Source of the DNA: an uncultured Bacteroidales bacterium
Lineage (GTDB): Bacteria > Bacteroidota > Bacteroidia > Bacteroidales > Marinilabiliaceae
DNA length: 17,569 nucleotides
Assembly (NCBI GenBank): GCA_937892095.1
Contig: CALAVC010000132.1
Location: 1-17,569, forward strand
Reading direction: 5' to 3'
Part shown: one piece after another, positions 1-8,236 of the stretch
Layout: each line of letters begins with the position of its first letter
How positions within the stretch are numbered: the first letter of the stretch is position 1
Position numbers and translations under genes: made by a program
The notes under the pieces: generated by a model
What the model was told of the DNA's origin: nothing
The model's database searches: none
What the model saw: the letters and a program-made list of their open reading frames with translations, nothing else

Positions 1-14
1 AATCCCCAATCCCC
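1..14. repeat. Possible telomeric repeat, C-rich strand
   Basis: The window opens with AATCCCCAATCCCC, two units of a CCCCAAT-type repeat, followed by GC and then very AT-rich DNA. Ciliate telomeres have this form, C-rich on the 5' strand at the left end of a chromosome (for example CCCCAA or CCCCAAAA). The repeat lies at the window edge and only about 70 bp before a eukaryotic start codon, as on gene-sized macronuclear chromosomes. Only two units are visible, so chance or trimming cannot be excluded. No matching GGGGATT array is seen to the right of the gene. Confidence 0.5.
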
Positions 15-86
15 GCATTTTTTGATAATATTTAAATTAACTAAATTATTAAAATTTAAAAAAATAATTATTTAAAAATAATAAAA

Positions 87-3000
87 ATGTATAATTATAT
101 AAGTTCAATAAGGAAAACTTCATCAGTAGAGATATGCCTCAAATGCTTTTTCATCAATGAGGTAATACCAAATTTATTATTATCGAAAGGCAATATTATT
201 GAAATATATGATTGATCTAAAGAAGGTCTAGTCCTTAACAAAAGTTTTAATGTATATGGAAAAATAGTTGTATTGATAAATTTTCCTTCTTCTTCTGATA
301 TAAAAGAGAATCATAAAGATAATATATTCATTTTAACTGAATCATTAGATTATTGCGTTTTATCATATGACAAAAATTCAAATATGATTAATACTTTGTT
401 GACGGGCTCAATAAAAGAAGATTTGGGAAAAAAACAAGAAAAAATAATATATTCACTTGATGCCGATAAAAATTTCTTGTTAATTAGTGCTTATAAAAAT
501 ATTTATAGATTAATATGCTTAAATAGCACAAAAAGACTTAGAGATAAATATAATGATTTTATTATAAGGTATCAATATGAAAGCGTGCTATTTTTATCCG
601 ATTTTAATGTAAGTAATATTGTAATAAATAAAGATGATGATAAAAATAAAAGCACTATTTTAACTTTTGCCATGGTTAAAACTGATTTAATTGAAAATTC
701 TTCAAATAAAGAAAACCTAAATGATAATACTGAAAATAAAGATAATAATAATACAAGCTATAAAAGACATGAAATATCATTGGAAACATTCCAAATAAAA
801 GTAGAACCAACTTCTTTTAATATATATTATTATGAAAAAAAGAATGAGTTGTTAAAAAACAATAAAAATATAGCATTAAAAGTAACTTCAAATAGGAAAG
901 CAAATTATAAAGACAATAGTTCCAATCCTTCTAATACTAATAATAATGCAAGTAATAAGAACAATAATAATAGTGAAAATAAAAATGTGAGCAATACTCA
1001 TGACAAAATGCTAGAGCATATGAATTTAATACAAAAAATAGATTTGACAGATAATCCTACAGTCAGCTTAATGATAACTCATCCAGATGGACTTATTATT
1101 TTATTTTTTTCTAATTATGCATTGTATTACAAATACGATTTATCCAAAAAAGAATTAATATGCGACAAAAATAAAAAAATAAAATATCCTGATAGAAAAT
1201 TCATTAACTATGCAATAATTGATGAAAAAAATTATAAATATTTTGTAACTGATGAATATGGCAATTTATTTCTGTTGGCATTCATTGAACCTTTTAATAT
1301 AAAGGAACAAAATTCTCAATTCATTTTACAAATTTTAGGAGAAATTAACTATAGCACATGCTTAGTATATTTAGATAATAATTATATTTTTAATGGGTCT
1401 AATAAGTCCAATAGTCAATTAATAAAAATTGAAAATAAAAATAATTCATTAATAAATGTAGTAAAAAACTATGAGTCTTTGTCACCTATAAAAGACTTTG
1501 CAATAATAAATGATATGGAAGAAGAAAGTGGAATTGAAATATTAACAATTTCAGGAATAGAAAAAGGTTGCGCTATTAAAAAGATCAAAAAGGGAAGCCC
1601 TGTAGTATCCTTTGGGGAGCTGAAAATTAAAAATATAAGAGATGTTTTCAAAGTTAATTTCAATAATAAAGACCAAGTTTCCAGTTTTATAATTACCACT
1701 ATAACTAAATCTTTTATTATTGATTATAACTATAATAAAAATGAAGTTTCTATGAATAAAAAAATTGATTTGAAAAATGATGAATTGGTGCTACATGTGG
1801 AAAATATTAGTAATAATCTAATTGTTATTACAACTAATTTATCAATTAAAATATATAATAATGATTTAAAATTAATTACTAATAGATACATAGAAGAAAA
1901 AAACAAAAATATATATCCTCTAATAGTCAAATATAATAAAAAATTGAAAAGTTTATATGTTTATTCAAATGATAAATCTCTGAAATCTTTCAAAATTGAC
2001 AATAATGGAAATATATCAGAAGTTAGTGATATTTTGAAAGATGTATTTATTTGCTCTTTTGATGTATGCAAATATTTTATAATATATTCTTTATGGGATT
2101 CAAATAAGTTATATATATATTCCCTTAACTCAAAAGTTACAAAAACGTTGGAAATACCTGAAGAGCCATTAGATTACACAAAAATTTCTTCTATACAATT
2201 TTTCAAAAATGAATCAATTCATTATATTTTCATATCTTTATCAAATGGGAAAATCATATATTTCCAATTAAAAAAAAGTATCATAAGTTTTAATGATTCA
2301 TATACTTTTTCAGAACAAGATTTCATATTCAAGAGAAAATATAATTTAAATTTTGAAGATATCATCATTAAAAAAATAAAGCAAAAAAATAAGAATTCAT
2401 TATTTATTAATTCACAAAATCCAACTTTTATATTTTTCAACAAGGACACACCTGTAGTTTTATATTTTAATATCAAAAATTGTAAAAATCTGATAGAGTT
2501 TGAAGAAAATATATTTTTATTTGTATTTAATGATAAGATATCATTCGGATCTTTATCGAACATTCAAAGCCAAAATATATATTCCAAATCATTTGATAGA
2601 CAACTGAATTGTATTAAACTTATATCATTTGGTGTTTCAAATAATTCCAATGAATCAAATAAAAGCAAACATTATATACTGACAATTGAAGAAAATAAAG
2701 TCGGAAATATTTTTAAAAATAGTTTAGTACTAAGTGATTTATATTTAAAGGAAATATCCAGATATACTTTTGAGTACCAAAATGAAGAAAGTAATACATT
2801 TTCAGAAGTATCTTTCTTCCATGGAAATTTCATAGATAGCAAATTAATTGTTATAGGCACTAGTATAATAGAAAACCAAAGTAAAGAAGCAACAAAGGGC
2901 CATTTATATTTAATAGAAATTAACCAAAATAATAATTATAGTATGAAGAAAATAGGTGAGACAGAGACAAGGGGAGGTATACATAAACTAATTTCATGCA

Positions 3001-3842
3001 AAAATATTATATATACATATATTGGTAATATTTTATATATCTACAAATTAAAACAAACTATAGAAAGCTCATTTGAATTTCAGCTCATTAAAAAATGTTC
3101 AGATTTTATTTTAATTAATGACTTATATGTTTGGGATGAAAGAATTGATGACATAGAAATCAAAACTGAATTTTCTGATAGTAAAAACAATTTAGGAAAT
3201 AAAGAAAAAGAAAAAGAAAATAACAATATAATAATTGATAATACAAATATACAATACTTAATCATTAGTGACTTAAATAGGTCAATAGGCATATACTCAT
3301 ATGACATCGATGGAAATAAGCTGAGCGAAATATGCCGGGATTACAGCAATACCTGGGTGTATAGTGTTTCCCAGTTAAGAAATGATCTATTGTACTTAAC
3401 TGATATAGAAGGAAATATTATATCATTGAAAAAGAATAATAATCCAAAGAAAGAAAATGATGAAATAAAATTAAATAGAATTGCATATTATAACTATGGA
3501 GAAAGAATAAATTCAATGAAATTAACCAAAATAAAGAATAAAGACTTATTTAAGTTATCACCCGAATACAATAATGATGATGATGACAACTGTGATGAGG
3601 TAAAAATAGTATTTTTTGTAACTTTGGAAGGCTCAGTTGGGCAAATAGTACAAATAAATAAAGATATATTTAATTTTTCTAATTTATTGAAGCTGGTGCC
3701 TATATCCATAATACTTTCGATTTCACTGCCTGATAAATCTAAGGATATTAAATTTGGTAAACGATATCCTATATCGTTTAACATATTAAAATTTTTGTCA
3801 TCTATTTTTAGTGATAAAGATGTTAAGCCTGGATGGATTTGA
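87..3842 (+). CDS. DDB1: DDB1-like CPSF_A/MMS1-family protein (eukaryotic), with one in-frame TGA
   Basis: This is a eukaryotic homologue of DDB1, the three-beta-propeller adaptor of CUL4 ubiquitin ligases that acts in DNA repair and protein turnover in the nucleus and cytoplasm. Starting at the ATG at 87, the protein is 1,251 codons long; human DDB1 is 1,140 residues. Matches to DDB1 recalled from memory include NLLLSKGNIIEIYD (about 29-42), YGKIVVLINFP (57-67), DNIFILTES (about 79-87), SNSQLIKIE (about 440) and YLIISDLNRSIGIYSYD (about 1057-1073). Two Asn-rich inserts explain much of the extra length. No introns are needed. All four in-frame Trp codons are TGG, and neither TAA nor TAG is used as sense. 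A TGA at 213-215 interrupts the frame (separate entry). A TTG at 273 would give an open frame, but it sits inside the conserved GKIVVL segment and cannot be the true start. The expected last 40-50 residues (GDLIESFLD-like region) are missing or frameshifted at the contig junction. CPSF160 or SF3B3 are possible relatives, but DDB1 fits better. Confidence 0.85.
213..215 (+). other. In-frame TGA at codon 43 of the DDB1-like gene
   Basis: Counting from the ATG at 87, codon 43 is TGA. The residues before it (IIEIYD) and after it (SKEGLVLNKSFNVYGKI) align without a gap to human DDB1, which has LEIYVVTAEGL and MYGKI there. The codon falls on a variable position. Possible causes are UGA read as Trp, a base error, or a nonsense mutation in a pseudogene. 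Four Trp codons elsewhere are TGG despite the strong AT bias, and the gene itself ends in TGA at 3840-3842. That argues against general UGA=Trp use. Confidence 0.85.
696..758 (+). repeat. Asn/Lys-rich low-complexity insert 1 in the DDB1-like gene
   Basis: A run dominated by Asn with Asp, Glu, Lys and Ser (about residues 204-224), coded mostly by AAT and AAA. It lies in a loop position between propeller strands and is absent from human DDB1. Such AAT-driven inserts are common in very AT-rich protist genomes. Confidence 0.8.
903..998 (+). repeat. Asn-rich low-complexity insert 2 in the DDB1-like gene
   Basis: About 32 codons (residues about 273-304) are mostly Asn, Ser, Lys and Thr, with AAT/AAC blocks around 930-971. 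The tract separates two segments that each resemble DDB1 propeller sequence, so it is an in-frame insertion and not an intron. Confidence 0.8.
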
Positions 3843-3952
3843 ATAACTTTATTATCACTAGAAGCAGGTATATATTTTTGAATGATTATGCAAAAGTGTG
3901 GTGTTTTTTATGGTTATGTTTTTGGGTGCAGATTATTGTTGCGAAAACGAAA
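3843..3952. other. Junction between eukaryotic and Bacteroidales DNA
   Basis: On the left is AT-rich DNA that ends the DDB1-like frame. On the right is the terminator of a bacterial operon. Base composition changes from A/T-dominated to G/T-rich at about 3,890-3,905, but no repeat, integrase site, telomere or obvious microhomology marks the switch. No other gene is visible here. The two sides are convergent: plus-strand eukaryotic gene, minus-strand bacterial operon. Confidence 0.75.
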
Positions 3953-3977
3953 CCGCCTGCACGAGTGGTGCAGGCGG
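3941..3977 (-). terminator. Intrinsic terminator of the susC/susD operon
   Basis: On the minus strand a perfect 10-bp stem CCGCCTGCAC / GTGCAGGCGG (3953-3962 with 3968-3977) with a 5-nt loop is followed by the T-rich tail TTTCGTTTTCGC. It lies 53 bp after the stop codon of the last operon gene and reads in the operon direction. It also proves that bacterial DNA extends at least to about 3,941. Confidence 0.9.
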
Positions 3978-4030
3978 AAAGAAATCTTTTTTCTTATTGT
4001 GGTATTTGCAGATGTGAGCTAAACGAGAGA

Positions 4031-6397
4031 TTAGCGGACGATGAACTTCTTACCGTTCTGGATGTAGATGCCAGGACGGAGAGCCGACGGGCTAACTACT
4101 TGACCTTGGAGGTTGTAGATGGTGTTGTCGGCAGGAGCTACTTTGTCGGCTGCAGTTGTTGGGAGTGCAGAAGCGATGACTTCGCCAGCTTTGAGGAGTA
4201 CAACGCGGGTGATGGCATCGGAGTAGCGATAGAGAGTGAACGATTCGGTTGCGGGATAAACTTCAACAGAGAAGTATTTGTTGGGGTATTGAGCGTTGAA
4301 CTGTTCGAGACCCCAAGCTGCGATTTCTTCGGCGGTCTTGTCTTTGAATTCATCTGATTCGGGGTCGTAGGTATAGACTGTCGAAGCCATGCCATAGGAG
4401 TTGGAATCGTCGCGACCATAGTTGCTAACCTTGTAAACTACGTAGAAGTCGCTTGCGGAAAGACCAGCTGCTGCTGTGTCGATGTAGAAAGTTACATTAT
4501 TGGCTGCATAGTGTCCAGCGTTGTCGCCATTTTGGGCTGTGTAGGAAGCTGTTTTGTCGTAGATTTCTTCATCGCCACGTTGGAGGGCTGTGATGAGACC
4601 TATGCCTTGGAGTATGTGGAGGTTCTGACCTTCGGCTACGCCACTATGACCAGAGTAGGAGCATACTTCGGTGATGACATTGTGGTAGTTGACAATGGGC
4701 GAGAAGATGGTAGAGTCGACATTTTCGCCGATGAACGAAGAGCCTACGCGTAGGTAGTCGTGAGAAGCGGCGTTGATGTTGACACGCTCGGACTTTGTGC
4801 CAGCAACTTTGTTGCCTGTTGGGTTGCCCTCTTCGTCGACTTCGTCAACAAGAGGAGCGGTGTAGTAGCCGAAGCCATAGCCGGTGTACCATTCGGCACG
4901 CATGTAGTTAGGGCCAATTACTGTTGTTGCTGTTCCGTCTACGTCTACGGTTTGGAGACCACCATTGTCAACAAAACCATAGGAGGTGATTTGCTCAGCA
5001 GTCATGTGTTGGAAGTCGAAGTCGTAGGCTACTTCGAACTTCGTGTCGTTGTAGACAGTGAGCGGGGCAGAGTTGTTGAAGCCAGAAGCGACACCAGTTA
5101 TGACGAGAGTGCCAGCTGCATCGACACTGACTTTGGAGCCAGAGGCGAGAGGACCACCTGTGGTAACTTTTTTGGTGTCGAGATTGGTGAACTCGTAGTT
5201 GAAGTACATGGTGGGCTTGGTCGGAATTTCGCTGTTGTCGATGTTGACGGTGTAGGTCTTGGCAAAGCCAGCTTCGACACCAGTGATGGTGGTAGAAGGC
5301 TGAGGTACGGTAAGTTTTGTGCAGTCGATGTCGACTTCTACTTTGGTGGATTCGCCTTCGGAGTTGGAAGCCCAAACGGTGAGCTTGCCACTTTGGAGGA
5401 ACGTCAGTTCGTGTCCGTCGGTGGTGGCGCTTGCGGCAGTTATCTTGCCAGATGTTGGCAGGTCGACATCGCCTTGGTAGAGAGTGCCTTCTTCGCCAGT
5501 CCACTGGTAGTTGAGGACGTCGCCATCTTCAAAAGCCCATTCGATGTTGTAGATGCGATAGGGGAGGTCGCCCGTGAGGGTGGTGCCAAGGCCTACGATG
5601 GCAGCAGTGGGAGTCTCGACGACAGCGGTGCTGACCCACTTGCCGACAGCGATGTTGTCGAGCATGACGGAGCCATTGTTACGGTTCATACCGATGTGAA
5701 GAGCATTGGGCAAAACGATGTCGTCATCGCTTATTGCGATAGAGCCACTCCAACTATCGGCAGCATCGGTGGTGCTGACGATGGTCCAGTTGGCGACTTT
5801 ATTGGTAACGTCTATTTTTACTTCGAGGTGGTAGGTTACGCCCTCGCGGATGTTGTAGGTCTTGTAGACGGCTGCAGTTCCAGCCTCTTCATCGGCTGCA
5901 ACGTAGTCGAGACCATTGGGATATTTAGGAGTGCGGATGTAGAAGTTGCGCTCACTTTTTACATTGCCGATGGGCACATCGCAGAGTTCAAAGATGTAGT
6001 TCTGATTGCTTGCGGCGAAAGAGCCATTGTAGGGACCACCTGCTGTGCAGATTGTAATGGACTGGTTGCCAGTGCGGTCAGCACCAACGCTTGGCACAGC
6101 AAAGTCGAAAGCAACAATGTTGTTGTCGGTGCCGGGAGCGAGTTCTTCGACACTTGAGAAAGCTTCATTGCCCCAGTTGAGGACAGCGCCACGGTTGCCT
6201 CCAGCACCAGAGATGGCGATGAAAGCTTGACCGTCGGACACGGTGGAAGCAGAGTTTGCACCGAAAGACCAACCAGCGTCGGAAAGGTTGGTTACGTTTG
6301 AGAACGATTGTTTGTAGCCTTTGTAGATGCCAGCATCGGCAGATGCTGCCACGCAAAGAGCTGCAAGCAATGTTGAAAACTTGTAGTTCATATTCAT
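4031..6397 (-). CDS. Secreted multidomain probable glycan-binding protein with T9SS-like C terminus
   Basis: A 788-residue exported protein, last gene of the operon, 50 bp after the second susD. A signal peptide covers about residues 1-22 (hydrophobic TLLAALCVAASADA, cleavage probably ADA|G), with no lipobox Cys. Residues about 24-255 look like a concanavalin/LamG-type beta-sandwich (GWSFGANSAS near the start; ALHIGMNRNNGSVMLDNIAVG near its end). Ig-like strands follow (VLNYQWTG and KLTVWASNSEGE), then about 300 residues I do not recognise. The C terminus, TIYNLQGQVVSPSALRPGIY followed by a lysine-rich end GKKFIVR, has the NLxGQxV-GxYI pattern of type IX secretion sorting domains. It is therefore probably secreted or surface-attached and binds the glycan, in the place SusE/F or SGBP proteins occupy in other loci. 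A catalytic role is not excluded, but no active-site motif was recognised. Two in-frame ATGs (6397 and 6391) are possible starts. Confidence 0.8.
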   Translation of the reverse strand: MNMNYKFSTLLAALCVAASADAGIYKGYKQSFSNVTNLSDAGWSFGANSASTVSDGQAFIAISGAGGNRGAVLNWGNEAFSSVEELAPGTDNNIVAFDFAVPSVGADRTGNQSITICTAGGPYNGSFAASNQNYIFELCDVPIGNVKSERNFYIRTPKYPNGLDYVAADEEAGTAAVYKTYNIREGVTYHLEVKIDVTNKVANWTIVSTTDAADSWSGSIAISDDDIVLPNALHIGMNRNNGSVMLDNIAVGKWVSTAVVETPTAAIVGLGTTLTGDLPYRIYNIEWAFEDGDVLNYQWTGEEGTLYQGDVDLPTSGKITAASATTDGHELTFLQSGKLTVWASNSEGESTKVEVDIDCTKLTVPQPSTTITGVEAGFAKTYTVNIDNSEIPTKPTMYFNYEFTNLDTKKVTTGGPLASGSKVSVDAAGTLVITGVASGFNNSAPLTVYNDTKFEVAYDFDFQHMTAEQITSYGFVDNGGLQTVDVDGTATTVIGPNYMRAEWYTGYGFGYYTAPLVDEVDEEGNPTGNKVAGTKSERVNINAASHDYLRVGSSFIGENVDSTIFSPIVNYHNVITEVCSYSGHSGVAEGQNLHILQGIGLITALQRGDEEIYDKTASYTAQNGDNAGHYAANNVTFYIDTAAAGLSASDFYVVYKVSNYGRDDSNSYGMASTVYTYDPESDEFKDKTAEEIAAWGLEQFNAQYPNKYFSVEVYPATESFTLYRYSDAITRVVLLKAGEVIASALPTTAADKVAPADNTIYNLQGQVVSPSALRPGIYIQNGKKFIVR

Positions 6398-6447
6398 TTA
6401 GATTGTTTTGGTTGATATTTTCCTTTCAGAGAAGAGGCAAGCAAGGG

Positions 6448-8202
6448 CTACCACCCTGGGTTTTGACTCCATCCGCCAGCCGACTTCAGCAGATCGCTTT
6501 GTGGTATTGGGAAGAGATACATCTTGTCGTTCCAAGTGGCGCGAGTGGTGTTGTCGACTTTCGGGGTGTAGTTGAAGGTTGAGTCGGCGTTCATGGTGAT
6601 GTCCATAGTCTTGATTGTGGTGAAGTATTTGGGAGCTTCTTTCCATCGGCGGACATCGAAGAAACGGTGGCCTTCAAAAGCGAGTTCGACGTAGCGTTCG
6701 TTTTCGTAGCGCTGCTTAAAGTCGTCGGCACTAAGTCCTTCGGCAATGTCGGGCTGACCAGCACGAGCGCGGATTGCGTTGATGGCTTGTGCAGCTGTCA
6801 TGTCGAGGTTAACACCATCGACAGTTGCGGTCTGATAGCCATCGCCTGTGAGGTTGAGCATGGCTTCGGCATAGTTGAGGTAGAACTCGGCCAGACGGAA
6901 TGTTATCCAGTTGTGCTTTTTGGTGGTGGCACCAGTGGTGGTGATTACTTGGTCCTTATTGACCAATTTTTTGAGGTAGTAGCCTGTTGGCGTTGCGTAG
7001 GTTATTGGCAAGGCGTTGGCGCCACCATAGTAGGTCTGGAGCTTATTGTCGGACGTGGGCCATTCGTCGCCATTGACGGCCACGGTGGCTGCAAGTCGGA
7101 GGTCGCGGTCGGCATAAGGATTAGCTGGGTCGTAGCCACTTTCGGCATCGTCGATAGCTTTGCCGTTGCGCATTTCGAAGGCATCTACAAGGTTTTGTGT
7201 GGGGCAGTTGCCACCGTTTGCATTGGCCATGCCAATGGGGAAGTTGTATTTTTCGAAAGCGTTGGTAACGGTGGTGCGACGGCTAAATATTATTTCGCCG
7301 CCAGGCTGGCAATTGACATAGTTCTCGTCGGTGCCGAAGAGCGTGTTGATCACATCGCTCATGCTGCTGCTCATGGGGAGCAAGGTCATGCCACGCGAAA
7401 GACAAGAGTCGATGACGGCTTTGTTTGCCAATGCTGCCTTTTCCCACAAAGACTTGTCGTTTGAGGTGTTGAAAAGAGGGCTTGCGTGATATAGAGCAGC
7501 GCGAGCTCGGAGGGCAAGTACGAAGATGTCGTTGACGCGACCTGACTCAATTTCGGCAAGAGCAAGGTTGCCGAGGTCGCCATAGTCTTTTATGATGCTA
7601 TCGGCAATGGCAGCACATTCGCTATCGATGAAGTTGAATATTTCGTCGGCCGAGGCTCGTGGAAGAGCGTTGGCAGCGTCGGCGTCGAGGTCGGCAGTTT
7701 TTAGGGGTACGCCACCATAGGAGCGCACAAGGGTGAAATAGAAGTAGGCGCGCAAGGCACGAACTTCGTATTCAAAGTTTTGGTAGCGGAAGACTTCTTG
7801 TGCGTAGTGTTCGTCGAGGATGTAGTCGTCGAAAGTAAGACCAAGAAAGTTGTCGAGATAGTGGTTGCACTGGCTAATGCCACTCCACGAAGACGACCAA
7901 ATGGTAGAGAGACTGTTGGTGGGACTCCAAGCGCCGTTGTAGAAGCCTTCGATGCTGTTGCCAGCGTGCGAGTAGACAGCTTCGTCGGTTGCTGAGGCGA
8001 GCATAGCACCGCTATAGTTGCCGAAATCGTAGTCGAGTTGGTAGTAGATGGGGCTTAAAAGCCCCGCTACTTTATCCCACTTTTCTTTGATATAGTCCAT
8101 AGTGACCGAAGTGTCGACTTCTTTGTAGTCCATCTCGTCGGAGCAAGCTGCCAAGGTGGCGCTTGCTGCGAGAAGGCTGGTCATTATTTTGCAGAATTTC
8201 AT
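6448..8202 (-). CDS. SusD/RagB-family outer-membrane glycan-binding lipoprotein (second pair)
   Basis: A 584-residue SusD homologue, a normal length for the family. SusD proteins are surface lipoproteins that bind glycan and act as the hinged lid of the SusC channel. The N terminus MKFCKIMTSLLAASATLAAC ends in an LAAC lipobox (Cys20) followed by SDE, an acidic stretch typical of surface-exported Bacteroidetes lipoproteins. The SusD C-terminal helical signature is clear: ENERYVELAFEGHRFFDVRR (about residues 510-530), with the final motif PIPQSDLLKSAGGWSQNPGW. It starts 34 bp after the preceding susC stop and should pair with that SusC. Confidence 0.95.
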   Translation of the reverse strand: MKFCKIMTSLLAASATLAACSDEMDYKEVDTSVTMDYIKEKWDKVAGLLSPIYYQLDYDFGNYSGAMLASATDEAVYSHAGNSIEGFYNGAWSPTNSLSTIWSSSWSGISQCNHYLDNFLGLTFDDYILDEHYAQEVFRYQNFEYEVRALRAYFYFTLVRSYGGVPLKTADLDADAANALPRASADEIFNFIDSECAAIADSIIKDYGDLGNLALAEIESGRVNDIFVLALRARAALYHASPLFNTSNDKSLWEKAALANKAVIDSCLSRGMTLLPMSSSMSDVINTLFGTDENYVNCQPGGEIIFSRRTTVTNAFEKYNFPIGMANANGGNCPTQNLVDAFEMRNGKAIDDAESGYDPANPYADRDLRLAATVAVNGDEWPTSDNKLQTYYGGANALPITYATPTGYYLKKLVNKDQVITTTGATTKKHNWITFRLAEFYLNYAEAMLNLTGDGYQTATVDGVNLDMTAAQAINAIRARAGQPDIAEGLSADDFKQRYENERYVELAFEGHRFFDVRRWKEAPKYFTTIKTMDITMNADSTFNYTPKVDNTTRATWNDKMYLFPIPQSDLLKSAGGWSQNPGW

Positions 8203-8236
8203 AGTTTAACCGTGTGTAATTAGTTTGAGGAAGCTA

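Noticed and set aside
159..189. GT...AG intron-like stretch in the 5' part of the DDB1-like gene (GTAATACC to GAAAG)
   Set aside because: Its translation (VIPNLLLSKG) is part of the conserved DDB1 segment and its length would break the frame, so it is coding.
273..275. TTG as start of the DDB1-like protein
   Set aside because: The codon lies in the conserved GKIVVL segment. The upstream frame to ATG 87 matches the DDB1 N terminus, so the TTG is an internal Leu.
3892..4022. Continuation of the DDB1-like frame past TGA 3840 to TAA 4020
   Set aside because: Reading TGA as Trp would carry the protein through the bacterial terminator with no DDB1 similarity.
3833..4357. 174-codon plus-strand open frame spanning the junction
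   Set aside because: It starts inside the DDB1-like gene, crosses the composition break and the bacterial terminator, and runs antisense to the secreted protein. It is not a real fusion gene.
4760..6157. 465-codon plus-strand open frame opposite the secreted protein gene
   Set aside because: It is antisense to a gene with signal peptide, domains and terminator. Its protein is a Val/Asp/Gly-rich mirror of common codons with no recognisable domain.
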